From contig NZ_CP054493.1 in the NCBI RefSeq assembly GCF_015265475.1, forward strand, positions 558,001-622,000: a DNA stretch of 64,000 bases. The letters run 5' to 3'. Position 1 is the first letter of the stretch. Each line of letters starts with the position of its first letter. Made by a program: the position numbers and the translations under genes. This DNA comes from Candidatus Sulfurimonas marisnigri. GTDB lineage: Bacteria > Campylobacterota > Campylobacteria > Campylobacterales > Sulfurimonadaceae. Of the stretch, positions 39,817 through 48,742 are shown piece by piece. Below the pieces are notes generated by a model. That model did no database searches. It was given only the letters and a program-made list of their open reading frames with translations, and had not been told where the DNA came from.

Positions 39817-40641
39817 ATGACAGCATGGAACAATATATATGACACTTTTGACCCTGTAGCTTTTAATATATTTTCACTGCCAATTCACTGGTATGGAATT
39901 ATGTATGTTTTGGCTCTTCTTAGTGCTCTATATATTGGAAAATATTTCATAAAGAGAGATAAGCTAGACTTTAAAGGTAAAGAGATTGACAACTACTTTA
40001 TTTATGTAGAGATTGGTGTTATTCTTGGAGCAAGACTCGGTTACATACTTTTTTATGATACTCAAACCTTTTATTATCTCTCTCATCCTTGGCAAATTTT
40101 CAATCCATTTCAAAATGGTGAATTCGTAGGTATTCGCGGTATGAGTTACCACGGTGCAGTTTTAGGTTTTTTAATAGCTACTTACATGTACTCTAAAAAA
40201 CATAAGATAGAGTTTGGAAAGATTATGGACTTAGTAGCTCTCAGTGTTCCTCTCGCCTTTGTTTTTGGGAGAATAGGAAACTTCCTAAACCAAGAGCTTA
40301 TAGGTCGCCAAACAGATGTTCCATGGGGCATAATGGTTGATGGTTTGCTTCGTCATCCATCGCAACTCTACGAAGCAATTTTAGAGGGCTTTGGCGTTTT
40401 TGTAGTTGTCTACATGTATAGAAAATATAAAAAATTCAGTGGTGAATTGATTTTGGTATATGCTATTAGTTATGGAATTCTTAGAGCTATAGCAGAGATT
40501 TACCGTGCACCGGACATTCAGATAGGTTATGTGTGTTGTGAAGCGATAACTCAAGGTCAGGTTATGAGTTTGGCTATGAGTTTAGTCGGGATTATCGCTT
40601 GGCTTTATTTTAAAGTACAGAGTAAAAAAGCAAAAGCTTAA
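39817..40641 (+). CDS. lgt: Prolipoprotein diacylglyceryl transferase
   Basis: Inner-membrane enzyme that moves diacylglycerol from phosphatidylglycerol to the lipobox Cys of prelipoproteins. 274 residues, about seven helices; YHGAVLGF (essential His), the signature GRIGNFLNQELIGR and RHPSQLYEA are present. It serves lipoproteins such as those encoded at 51.9-54.3 kb. Its stop directly abuts the stop of the convergent DUF2062 gene. Confidence 0.95.
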   Translation: MTAWNNIYDTFDPVAFNIFSLPIHWYGIMYVLALLSALYIGKYFIKRDKLDFKGKEIDNYFIYVEIGVILGARLGYILFYDTQTFYYLSHPWQIFNPFQNGEFVGIRGMSYHGAVLGFLIATYMYSKKHKIEFGKIMDLVALSVPLAFVFGRIGNFLNQELIGRQTDVPWGIMVDGLLRHPSQLYEAILEGFGVFVVVYMYRKYKKFSGELILVYAISYGILRAIAEIYRAPDIQIGYVCCEAITQGQVMSLAMSLVGIIAWLYFKVQSKKAKA

Positions 40642-41133
40642 TTACTTTCTATCATTTCTATGAAGTTTTTTATCTCTCTGTACTGAAGATCTCCAAAAAT
40701 GGTTTACTAGGTAATATCCCAAAGTTGAACCAACTATAGAGTAAAAAGCTGCTCCTAAATAGAGTGGAATAAATATTTTAGAGATGTTATCACTAAACCA
40801 CTCGAGAGTCATCTCTACTGGTGCTATTTCCATACCTAAGAAGAAACTTCCTGTCAGATATTCCATGTAGTACATTGGCGGCATAGTAAAGGGGTTGCTT
40901 AACCAACACATTGCAATTCCAACAGGGACATTAAAACGAAAAAACGGCATCACAGCAACTACTGCTAACATCTGCATGGGCATTGGAATAAAGGCTATAA
41001 GCAGACCAATAAAAACGCCCCTTGAGACCATTCTTCTATTTGACGATAGGTATTCTTGCGGGATTTTATATTTTTTTATAAAAGATTTTAGTTTTTCACT
41101 TTTGCTTGTGTTCTTAAGTGTTTTTCTTATCAT
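40642..41133 (-). CDS. DUF2062 family membrane protein
   Basis: 163 residues with two long hydrophobic regions (about 38-75 and 118-145) and the family's RGVFIGLLIAFIPMPMQM and CWLSNPFTMPPMYY motifs. Function unknown. Transcribed alone toward lgt. Confidence 0.85.
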   Translation of the reverse strand: MIRKTLKNTSKSEKLKSFIKKYKIPQEYLSSNRRMVSRGVFIGLLIAFIPMPMQMLAVVAVMPFFRFNVPVGIAMCWLSNPFTMPPMYYMEYLTGSFFLGMEIAPVEMTLEWFSDNISKIFIPLYLGAAFYSIVGSTLGYYLVNHFWRSSVQRDKKLHRNDRK

Positions 41134-41309
41134 TCATTATGCCATTTTTAAAAGTGTAAAGATTATATCTATAAAGAACTTATATCTTTAATAATATGCT
41201 AAAATTCCATTAATTAAAAATAAAAATCTCTCACCAAAGCTGAAGCTATAGTGATTGAATAAAGTATGGATTTATTCATATTTTATGAGATTTAATAAGA
41301 GGGATATAC

Positions 41310-42611
41310 ATGTCATTCGAAAAACTGGGCGTTATGAAACAACTTCTTGGCGCAATAAACGATTTGGGCTATATTAATCCTACTACAGTTCAAACAAGAG
41401 CTATTCCATTGGTGTTGGCCAAGAGTGACATATTCGCAACAGCTCAGACTGGAACTGGTAAAACTGCTGCATTTGGGCTTCCTATGATTCAACGTCTTCG
41501 CGCCAACTCTGATGATGTAAACAGGTTGATAAGAGGTGTTATACTATCTCCTACCCGTGAATTGTCAATTCAAATACATGAAGATATGAAAAGTTTTGCA
41601 AAGTATATGAATCTTAGCATAGCTCTTTTGGTTGGGGGAAAAGATATAGAGGCTCAGCAAAAAATCTTAAAAAAGGGTGTTGATATTGTTATAGCAACTC
41701 CAGGAAGAATGCTCGAACATGCAGAGGGTGGGCTAAGCCTTAAAGGTGTAGAGATTTTTGTGCTAGATGAAGCAGATAGAATGTTAGATATGGGTTTTGT
41801 AAAAGAGATAAGAAAAATACACCCAATGCTTCCAAAAAGACATCAGACTCTTCTTTTTTCAGCAACATACAGCGAGAAAGTTAGAAAACTCTCAAAGCTT
41901 CTTTTAACTAAACCGGCATTTATAGAAGCATCCAAAAAGAACTCGACTGTTGATACAATTAACCAAAAAGTTTATCTGGTAGACCGTGAGAGAAAAGCGG
42001 AACTATTGGCTTATATAATTGGCTCAAGAAACTTTAGACAAGTTTTAGTATTTACTAGAACCAAGGCAAGTGCAGATCAGCTTGTTCTTGAGCTTAAAAA
42101 AGATGGACTAAAGTGTGGAGTCATCCACGGTGACAAAACTCAAGCCAACCGCGTAAAAACGCTCAATGATTTCAAAGAGGGGAATATTACAGTGCTCGTG
42201 GCAACTGATATTGCTTCACGTGGTTTAGATATTGAACACCTCCCTTATGTTATAAATTATGAACTACCATCTGTACCAGAAGACTATATCCATAGAGTAG
42301 GGCGTACAGGTCGTGCTGGGCGTGATGGTGAAGCAATCTCACTAATAGATATCTATGAAAAGTATGATATAAAAGAGATAGAGAGACTTATAGGGATAAA
42401 GATTCCTCAAGAAACTGTTGAGGGTTTTGAGCCAGACCCTACAATAAGAAGAAAAGATGAAGATGAGCTAAAGTTAAAGAGTGAGCATAAAAAAGCAGAG
42501 AAAAAACGACCAACTAAAAAAGTTGCTCAAAAGGTTACTGCTAAATCAATAAAAACTGCAAAAGTTGTAAAAAAAACCAATAAAAAAAGAAAAACAACCA
42601 AGCGTGATTAA
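41310..42611 (+). CDS. rhlE: DEAD-box RNA helicase, RhlE-type
   Basis: 433 residues. Q motif (Phe upstream, TTVQTRAIP), motif I AQTGTGKT, PTRELSIQ, TPGR, DEAD in VLDEADRMLDMG, SAT, and HRVGRTGRAGR of domain 2 are all present. A ~55-residue Lys-rich tail (from ~380) should bind RNA. RBS AGAGGG precedes the ATG. Likely acts in ribosome assembly or RNA turnover and is followed by truC after 6 bases. Confidence 0.93.
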   Translation: MSFEKLGVMKQLLGAINDLGYINPTTVQTRAIPLVLAKSDIFATAQTGTGKTAAFGLPMIQRLRANSDDVNRLIRGVILSPTRELSIQIHEDMKSFAKYMNLSIALLVGGKDIEAQQKILKKGVDIVIATPGRMLEHAEGGLSLKGVEIFVLDEADRMLDMGFVKEIRKIHPMLPKRHQTLLFSATYSEKVRKLSKLLLTKPAFIEASKKNSTVDTINQKVYLVDRERKAELLAYIIGSRNFRQVLVFTRTKASADQLVLELKKDGLKCGVIHGDKTQANRVKTLNDFKEGNITVLVATDIASRGLDIEHLPYVINYELPSVPEDYIHRVGRTGRAGRDGEAISLIDIYEKYDIKEIERLIGIKIPQETVEGFEPDPTIRRKDEDELKLKSEHKKAEKKRPTKKVAQKVTAKSIKTAKVVKKTNKKRKTTKRD

Positions 42612-42617
42612 TATATT

Positions 42618-43343
42618 TTGTTAGAGGTTCTTTACAAAGATGAATACTTGGTGGCTATAAACAAGCCATCAGGACTTTTAGTCCATCGCTCCCCGATTGA
42701 CAGACATGAGACTGAATTTGCCATCCAGCAACTTCGTGACCAGATAGGTAAGTTTGTATATCCTGTTCACCGCTTAGATAAACCGACCTCCGGAGTCTTG
42801 CTTTTTACACTCGACAAGGAGAGTGCAAAACTTATGAGTGAGCAGTTTAGAGATAGAGAGACAAAAAAAACCTATTTAGCAGTTGTTCGTGGCTACATAG
42901 AAGAAAGCGGTTTTATAGACCACGCTTTAGTAGAAAAACTTGACAAAATAGCAGATAAAAAAGCTAATAAAGATAAAGAACCTCAAGAGGCACAAACAGA
43001 GTATGTAAGGTTAGCAACCGTTGAAGTTCCATTTGCGGTTGGCAGATATGATAAAACGCGCTATTCACTTGTAAAACTTCTCCCTAAAACAGGGAGAAAA
43101 CATCAACTCCGACGTCATATGAAGCATATATCTCACCATATCTTAGGCGATACGAAGTATGGAAGGGGTGAGCATAATAAGTTTATACGTGAAACTTACG
43201 ATTGTCATAGACTCCTTCTTCATGCAAGCGAGCTGAAAATAAAGCATCCATACACAGGTGAACTCTTAATAATTAATGCGCCGTTGGATGCTACATGTAA
43301 ATCTATATTTAACTCTTTTGAATGGAGTGAAATACTTATATAG
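42618..43343 (+). CDS. truC: tRNA pseudouridine synthase (TruC-like, RluA family)
   Basis: 241 residues, TTG start. YLVAINKPSGLLVHRS at the N-terminus and the catalytic HRLDKPTSGVLLF (Asp) mark the RluA/RsuA superfamily; the absence of an S4 domain, the length and KTGRKHQLRRHMKHI fit TruC, which modifies U65 of tRNAs. Lies immediately after rhlE. Confidence 0.88.
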   Translation: MLEVLYKDEYLVAINKPSGLLVHRSPIDRHETEFAIQQLRDQIGKFVYPVHRLDKPTSGVLLFTLDKESAKLMSEQFRDRETKKTYLAVVRGYIEESGFIDHALVEKLDKIADKKANKDKEPQEAQTEYVRLATVEVPFAVGRYDKTRYSLVKLLPKTGRKHQLRRHMKHISHHILGDTKYGRGEHNKFIRETYDCHRLLLHASELKIKHPYTGELLIINAPLDATCKSIFNSFEWSEILI

Positions 43344-43392
43344 GCTTTATACTATTGATGTATAATCACTCCAAATTTACTTAGGAGTTTTC

Positions 43393-43836
43393 GTGGAAGC
43401 AATCTACCCATACGCAAATATAATACATCTGATTTTAGCAATTGTTTTTTTAGGTTATGTCTTCACTGATGTAGCAATTATTTCAGCATTAAAAAATAAA
43501 TTTAGAGCTGATACAGACAAAAAAATTAATGATACTTTAGGTGCAAAAAGCTTTAAAATATTCCCAATAACTCTTTTACTTCTTGTTTTAACAGGAGGGA
43601 TGATGATGTCAAAATACATTAACTCGAATGCAGGTTTTTTTGAGACAGATTTACAAAAACTTTTAGTTATTAAAATAGCTTTAGTATCTATTATTGTTGC
43701 TGGAGTACTTTATAATCTTTTTACAAAATTCACAGGACGAAAAAAACCTGCTTTTATGCAGAACAATTTTCATAAACTAGTTTTAGTCTTGGGACTTTTT
43801 ATCGTTGTCTTAGCAAAATGGATGTTTATAGTTTAA
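43393..43836 (+). CDS. Four-helix membrane protein, CopD/DUF2269-like
   Basis: 147 residues, GTG start preceded by AGGAG. Four predicted transmembrane helices (~7-28, 54-70, 88-112, 127-145), with a His in the first (ANIIHLILAIVFLGYVF) and one near the last (NNFHKLVL), a pattern of haem- or copper-linked CopD-like proteins. No strong family signature; function unknown. Confidence 0.6.
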   Translation: MEAIYPYANIIHLILAIVFLGYVFTDVAIISALKNKFRADTDKKINDTLGAKSFKIFPITLLLLVLTGGMMMSKYINSNAGFFETDLQKLLVIKIALVSIIVAGVLYNLFTKFTGRKKPAFMQNNFHKLVLVLGLFIVVLAKWMFIV

Positions 43837-43855
43837 TAAGTTAAACTAATGTCAA

Positions 43856-44482
43856 ATGAGTAAAATTAAATTTCTTGCAACTTTAGTTATTGTTATATCT
43901 TTATCACTATCAATAGTTCTCAAAGAGAGTACAAATAGCACACCTTATCAGAGATTGAAAGATGATGCAGTTGTGCTCGCATTTGGAGATAGCTTAACGT
44001 ATGGCTATGGTGTTGACAGAATATTTAGTTACCCTTCTCAGTTAGAAAATAAAATAGGCTTACATGTAATAAATGCCGGTGTTTCTGGTGAAGAGTCCTC
44101 AGAGGGTTTATTTCGCCTCCCTTCTCTTTTAAAGCTAAAACCTAATTTAGTGATTCTTTGTCATGGCGGCAATGATATTTTACGAAAACGTTCACATGAG
44201 CAACTTAAGATGAATCTACTGAAAATGATAAACCTTATTAAAGAGAGTGGTTCTGAGGTTTTATTGGTTGGAGTAGCTGACTTTGGTCTGTTAGGATTTA
44301 AAACACTATCAGTGTATAATGATGTAGCTGAACAAACAGGTGTTATGTATGAAGAGAATATAATATCTTACATTGAATCAAAAGCATCTTTGAAAAGTGA
44401 TAATATACATCCAAATGAAAAGGGCTACGAGATGATAGCCGATTCTTTAATAAAGATTCTCAAAAGTAATAAACTGATTTAA
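43856..44482 (+). CDS. GDSL-type esterase/lipase (TesA-like)
   Basis: 208 residues, one N-terminal hydrophobic segment (signal or anchor, ~6-23). Block I FGDSLTYGYG (Ser nucleophile), block III HGGND, and block V DNIHPNEKGYE (Asp-x2-His) are all present, so the SGNH hydrolase should be active in the periplasm. Substrate unknown; TesA relatives act on lysophospholipids and thioesters. Confidence 0.88.
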   Translation: MSKIKFLATLVIVISLSLSIVLKESTNSTPYQRLKDDAVVLAFGDSLTYGYGVDRIFSYPSQLENKIGLHVINAGVSGEESSEGLFRLPSLLKLKPNLVILCHGGNDILRKRSHEQLKMNLLKMINLIKESGSEVLLVGVADFGLLGFKTLSVYNDVAEQTGVMYEENIISYIESKASLKSDNIHPNEKGYEMIADSLIKILKSNKLI

Positions 44483-44501
44483 TCACAAAAAAAGGTAAAC
44501 A

Positions 44502-44999
44502 ATGAAACTTTCATCAAAATTTGTTCCCATCATTCTTCTTATAGCTGTAAGCAATAGTTATGCTGGCAGCAAAACAGTAGCTCCATCGCACGGAATCAAC
44601 TATCCAATAGGTTGGCAAAACTGGTCAACTATAGCTGTGTCTCACAGGACTGACAATAACACTTCTCGCGTAATTTTAGGTAATAACATCGCGGTTGAAG
44701 CTGCAAGAAGCGGCAAAACAAATCCATGGCCAAATGGTTCTATTCTTGGAAAAGTTGTGTGGAAAGATACAGAATTGAAAGATTGGAAGGCAGCAACTGT
44801 GCCAGATGAATTTGTTCATGCAGAGTTTATGTTTAAGAATTCTGACAAATATAAAGAAAGTTATGGTTGGGGCTGGGCGAGATGGGTTGGGTTGGAACAG
44901 AAACCTTTTGAAAAAGGTATGCAAGTGTGCATATCATGTCACACCCCCGTTGAAAATATGGACTGGGTTTATACCCATTCGGCAAAGTTTCCTGAGTAA
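44502..44999 (+). CDS. Cytochrome P460 family protein
   Basis: 165 residues, signal peptide (1-~21, before GSKTV). The C-terminal CISCHTPVENMDWVYT holds the c-type haem motif Cys-x2-Cys-His in the place and context of cytochrome P460/c'-beta proteins. The family binds NO or oxidises hydroxylamine; small Campylobacterota members are of unknown role. RBS AAGG before the ATG. Its stop lies 5 bases from that of the convergent rhodanese. Confidence 0.85.
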   Translation: MKLSSKFVPIILLIAVSNSYAGSKTVAPSHGINYPIGWQNWSTIAVSHRTDNNTSRVILGNNIAVEAARSGKTNPWPNGSILGKVVWKDTELKDWKAATVPDEFVHAEFMFKNSDKYKESYGWGWARWVGLEQKPFEKGMQVCISCHTPVENMDWVYTHSAKFPE

Positions 45000-45004
45000 C
45001 TTAG

Positions 45005-45592
45005 TTAAAATTCACCTTTAATAGTAGTTAACCCAAGTGCAGTCCAGTCAAGCATTCCACCGCGGTAATAATAAATTTTTTCCGCAGGGAAACCATTTCT
45101 AATCATAGCCTTCATTCCTACCGGTGATTGCGCACATACTGGGCCATTACAAAAACCATATACTTTTATAGCTTTAGAGCAGTCCCAGTTATCCCCTTCT
45201 TGTTTGCAGCCTAATTCATCTAGTCGAACTTCTATCTCTGAATAAGGTATGTTTATAGCTGTTGGTATAGTTTCATTTTCATACCAATTTTCCATACGCA
45301 TATCGACAATAACCGCTTCTTTGTCATTTAGCGCATTTAACATCTCTGCTTCAGTAACAGGATTTATCCCCTTAGCCGGAATAAATGGCTGAAAAAAACC
45401 TTTGTTTTTTGCACAAGATGTCATTGTTCTTTTTATTTCAATAGCATTAACGCCACTACCTACAATAAAGCTTGTTTGTTCTGGTGTAAATAAACCTAAG
45501 TATTCAGTGTTCTGTGAATCTGACTCTGCATTTAAAACTACAGAAGATAGGAAAAGTAGAGATATAAAAAGAGCTTGTTTTATTATTTGCAT
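45005..45592 (-). CDS. Secreted rhodanese-like domain protein
   Basis: 195 residues with a signal peptide (cleaved near residue 22, before ESDSQ). A rhodanese domain spans ~80-190 (VIVDMRMENWYENETIPTAINIPY; active loop YGFCNGPVCAQSP; RGGMLDW). The active loop contains two cysteines, and two more (SCAKNK and GCKQ/DCSK) are nearby. Periplasmic sulfur carrier or sulfurtransferase in a sulfur-oxidising organism is a reasonable inference. Confidence 0.85.
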   Translation of the reverse strand: MQIIKQALFISLLFLSSVVLNAESDSQNTEYLGLFTPEQTSFIVGSGVNAIEIKRTMTSCAKNKGFFQPFIPAKGINPVTEAEMLNALNDKEAVIVDMRMENWYENETIPTAINIPYSEIEVRLDELGCKQEGDNWDCSKAIKVYGFCNGPVCAQSPVGMKAMIRNGFPAEKIYYYRGGMLDWTALGLTTIKGEF

Positions 45593-45698
45593 TATAATTT
45601 CCTTTAATGAAATATATTATAGCTAAATAGTCTAAATGATTTTACATGATAAAAAAGTAATTTTAGAATTGATGTTTTAGGAGTTTTAAGAAGTTGTG

Positions 45699-45719
45699 TT
45701 GAGCGGAAAAACCGCTCAA
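45699..45719 (-). terminator. Hairpin terminator of the cold-shock gene
   Basis: Perfect 8-bp stem (45699-45706 with 45712-45719) and an A5/T5 loop, 11 bases beyond the stop codon on the minus strand. Only scattered T residues follow. Confidence 0.7.
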
Positions 45720-45729
45720 AGAAGAAAGA

Positions 45730-45948
45730 TTACAGACCTGTAACGTTTTCTGCTTGAGGGCCTTTTTCGCCTTCACCAATTTCGAAAGTAACTTTTTGAC
45801 CTTCGTTTAGTGAAACACGATCGTAACCAGTGTTGTTAATTTGACGGAAGTGTACGAATACATCTTTACCACCATTTTCTTGCTCTATAAATCCGAAACC
45901 TTTGTCGCTGTTGAACCATTTAACTGTGCCGTTTACTAATGCTGCCAT
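45730..45948 (-). CDS. Cold-shock-domain protein (CspA family)
   Basis: 72 residues, a single cold-shock domain with RNP1 KGFGFIE and RNP2 [11 protein letters not shown] chaperone acting in the cytoplasm at low temperature or in stationary phase. AAGGAT lies 6-7 bases before the ATG. It has a long 5' untranslated region (see the promoter entry), as known for cspA genes, and a strong terminator, so it is a single-gene unit. Confidence 0.95.
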   Translation of the reverse strand: MAALVNGTVKWFNSDKGFGFIEQENGGKDVFVHFRQINNTGYDRVSLNEGQKVTFEIGEGEKGPQAENVTGL

Positions 45949-46098
45949 TGTAAATCCTTTGTGTTTTAATACACCATATTTCTAAGGTGGTTGAAAATCT
46001 AATATAAAGTTTCTTTTTAGGTTAATTTTACTGCTAACTAGGAGTCATCAATATAAAGCAATCTAAAGATGTAACTGAAATCATCTTTCATTGGCGAC

Positions 46099-46128
46099 AT
46101 TGTAGCTGAAAAATAAACTATATGTCAA
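46099..46128 (-). promoter_or_regulatory. Cold-shock gene promoter and ~145-nt 5' leader
   Basis: On the minus strand, TTGACA (46123-46128) and TACAAT (46099-46104) are separated by 18 bp. Transcription would begin near 46092 and leave a leader of about 145 nt down to 45949. A 7-bp stem (46065-46071 with 46082-46088) would form right at the 5' end of the transcript. Long structured leaders control cspA mRNA stability and translation in other bacteria. Confidence 0.6.
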
Positions 46129-46387
46129 CAAATATGTAATTTTTGTTGATACATCTTTCTAAAGTAGCGAGGAAAATACCGTTAGAGGAGCAAGAAGATA
46201 GTTTTTTAATAACATTTTTTTTTAAAAACTGTTATATATAAGTAGAAGATTTATTACTTATTCTGAATACTTTGGTATCTGCATATAAATATATCTCTAT
46301 GATGAGACATCAATTGACTCTTTGGTAAAGTTTAAGTATGGTATATTTCTTGTAAGTGAGTTGTTTAATATAGATAAGGAAATTAGG
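46129..46387. other. Non-coding gap upstream of the cold-shock gene
   Basis: AT-rich, no convincing gene. A longer reading of the following frame (from a TTG at 46322) is possible but lacks a ribosome-binding site. Confidence 0.4.
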
Positions 46388-46753
46388 GTGGAATTATTAA
46401 TTGAAAATGTATTAAATATAGGGGTAGAAGAGTTTTATAGAACAAGTAGGTATAAAGTTTCATTAATTGTTTTATTGGTAAATTCTAAAGATAAAAATGC
46501 ATTTAACATATTAGACAATGCTACTAGACAAACAGATATAGTTCAGCAATTAAGTTCAGAGCTTATTGTAGTTTTTTTGTCTCACACTGAATATGAAAAA
46601 TCGCTTCTTTTTATAGAGAAAGTTAAGAAAAAATTTGATTTTACATATAATATGAGTGAGTTTAAAGAGTCTGAAGTAGAGTTTATTGAAAACCTTTTTT
46701 TAAGAAATATAGAAAATTTCTTATCTTCAGATACGCTACTCAACAGCTTGTAG
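46388..46753 (+). CDS. Small protein with degenerate GGDEF-like fold
   Basis: 121 residues from a GTG at 46388, chosen because AAGGA lies 7 bases upstream; the frame is open back to 46322. The segment YKVSLIVLLVN, then RQTDIVQQLSSELIVVFLSHTEYEKSLLFIEKV, follows the strand-helix pattern of the GGDEF fold, with the signature loop reduced to LSSEL and no metal-binding Asp, so it would not make c-di-GMP. It could be a regulatory fold or a relic. Its 3' end overlaps that of a true GGDEF protein on the other strand by 14 bases. Function unknown. Confidence 0.55.
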   Translation: MELLIENVLNIGVEEFYRTSRYKVSLIVLLVNSKDKNAFNILDNATRQTDIVQQLSSELIVVFLSHTEYEKSLLFIEKVKKKFDFTYNMSEFKESEVEFIENLFLRNIENFLSSDTLLNSL

Positions 46754-48362
46754 TTTGGTTACGCCCATTATTTTTTGAAAGGTACATTGCTTTATCAGTG
46801 TTTTCAATTAAGGTAACTATCTTCATATCTTTATTCCATTGGCAAACACCAATACTTATAGTGCTATAAAACTCTGTGTCACCACCATAATGCACTATAT
46901 TTGAAAATTTGATACGCATGTCATCCAACATCTTTTTTGCGTTCTCGCAGATAGCGTGAGGTAATATTATACAAAACTCTTCACCACCGTATCTTCCTAC
47001 AAGGTCAGAAGTTCTTACTCTTTGTGTCATAAAATGCGATAGAGTTTTTAAAACGGAATCTCCGGCTTGATGTCCAAAAGTATCATTTACTTTTTTAAAA
47101 TAATCAATATCTATCATCGCAAATGAAAATGAATATCCATAACGCTTTGCATTAGAAATTTCTTTAACTAATAAATCCATAATAGTCGTATGGTTATATA
47201 AGCCTGTGAGAGAGTCACTTTGAATCTTCGCTCTTATATTTTTATAGTGTTGCGCTTTATTTTGTATCTTATATATTAGATTTTTTTGACTTGTTGATTT
47301 TAGAATAATATCTTCTACTCCAGTATCTAATGCTTCATCTTTAAAATTATCCTTATCTTTGTCAGTTAAAAAAATAATTGGAATACTAATGTATTCGTCC
47401 ATCTGTCTTATGACTTTTGCAACTTCTACGCCATCATATTGTGGCATATCTAAGTCAAGAAGTACTATGTCTGGTCTAAAGTCGGACATTGCTTCAAGTA
47501 TGAGTTCAGGATTGTTTATAAAATGAGTATTTATTCTACTATCACTCAATGAGTCTAAATGAGTATTGTAAAATCCAACTTTATCATCAAGCATCAAGAC
47601 CTGTATTTCGTCAGAACTTTTTTTATTTGTAAGATACTCTAATTTATCAAGTAAGGAAACCATATCAAGCGGTTTTGTAAAGTACCCATCACACCCAACT
47701 CTAATAGCATTTATTCGAGTCACAAAATCATTATTACTAGAGATGAAAAACAAAATAAACGGCTTTAGAAAATCTTTTTTTATGCGACGTATGGAAGATA
47801 TTCCTCCATGATCTTCATCTGGAAAAGTAATGTCCATCATAACTATGTCAGGAGCTTTCTCTAGTGCTGCTTTTTCAAAACTTTTCGTATCATGAAAACT
47901 TTTCACGTTGTAACCAAAATTTTCTAACTGAATTTTTAACTCTTCGTGAATATATTGATCATCATCGATTATATAAATGGAGATGGAACTATTTCTACTT
48001 TTGATAACGTCATTAGAAAACCCAAGATGAACATCTCTAGATTTAGCTTTTGTCGCCAAGAAAATAGATTTCAGTATCAATCTTAAATCTTCTATTTCCG
48101 CTTTAGATATTGGCTTATCCGTTCGCAAATAGGCACTGATGGCTTTTTCTAAATTATTTGCTGCCCTACTTAGTTCTAAAAAACCAAAAGTTGCACCCGA
48201 GCCTATCAAATTATGAGCGGAACGATAAAATTCATCTATTATACTTTCATCAAAACCATTTTTAATACCCTTATCAAATATTAGTTGAAGATGTTCTATT
48301 TTACTAGGTAACTCCTTTGCGTAATTATTTCTTAGTAGTTCAAGTTTTTCAAGAGAATTCAT
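46740..48362 (-). CDS. Hpt-REC-REC-GGDEF response regulator (diguanylate cyclase)
   Basis: 540 residues. Hpt domain ~1-105 with phosphorylatable His50 in SAHNLIGSG; first receiver ~127-245 (Asp177 in MMDITFP, Lys230); second receiver ~254-370 (Asp303 in LLDLDMP, Lys355); GGDEF domain ~380-540 with GGEEF at 459-463 and an inhibitory I-site RTSD at 450-453, five residues before it. It should synthesise c-di-GMP under phosphorelay control with product inhibition. The stop of this gene lies inside the 3' end of the opposite GGDEF-like gene; its start overlaps the stop of the single-receiver gene by 4 bases, so the signal path is likely kinase to REC to Hpt to GGDEF. Confidence 0.92.
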   Translation of the reverse strand: MNSLEKLELLRNNYAKELPSKIEHLQLIFDKGIKNGFDESIIDEFYRSAHNLIGSGATFGFLELSRAANNLEKAISAYLRTDKPISKAEIEDLRLILKSIFLATKAKSRDVHLGFSNDVIKSRNSSISIYIIDDDQYIHEELKIQLENFGYNVKSFHDTKSFEKAALEKAPDIVMMDITFPDEDHGGISSIRRIKKDFLKPFILFFISSNNDFVTRINAIRVGCDGYFTKPLDMVSLLDKLEYLTNKKSSDEIQVLMLDDKVGFYNTHLDSLSDSRINTHFINNPELILEAMSDFRPDIVLLDLDMPQYDGVEVAKVIRQMDEYISIPIIFLTDKDKDNFKDEALDTGVEDIILKSTSQKNLIYKIQNKAQHYKNIRAKIQSDSLTGLYNHTTIMDLLVKEISNAKRYGYSFSFAMIDIDYFKKVNDTFGHQAGDSVLKTLSHFMTQRVRTSDLVGRYGGEEFCIILPHAICENAKKMLDDMRIKFSNIVHYGGDTEFYSTISIGVCQWNKDMKIVTLIENTDKAMYLSKNNGRNQTTSC

Positions 48363-48739
48363 AATCTGGCCATTATATCTCTGATTTCTTGAGCCAAGGT
48401 TATTGGGTCAAATGGTTTCGATATAACGTCAACAGCTCCAAGACTTTTATAGTATTCTATCTCTTGAGGCTGCACTTTTGCAGTCATAAATATCACGGGA
48501 GTAGTAGCAGTTATATCCAGCTTCCTCAACTCTTCAAGAGTTTTTGGCCCATCCATACTTGGCATCATGACATCAAGTAAAATCAAGTCTGGCTCAAACC
48601 CTACTGCTTTTTCTATGGCTTGAGCTCCAGAACTGCAACTGTCAAGAGTAAATCCACCAATATCTCTTAAAGCAATCTCCGCAATTGCCCTTATATCAGG
48701 TTCATCCTCTACATATAATATTTTATTTACATTTGACAT
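48359..48739 (-). CDS. Single-domain response regulator
   Basis: 126 residues, one receiver domain: ILYVEDEPDIR (acidic pocket), LILLDVMMPSMDG (phospho-Asp ~55), FMTAK, and VISKPFD (Lys). No output domain, as in CheY or phosphorelay shuttles. It lies between the hybrid kinase (3-base gap) and the Hpt-GGDEF gene (4-base overlap). Confidence 0.93.
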   Translation of the reverse strand: MSNVNKILYVEDEPDIRAIAEIALRDIGGFTLDSCSSGAQAIEKAVGFEPDLILLDVMMPSMDGPKTLEELRKLDITATTPVIFMTAKVQPQEIEYYKSLGAVDVISKPFDPITLAQEIRDIMARL

Positions 48740-48742
48740 ATA

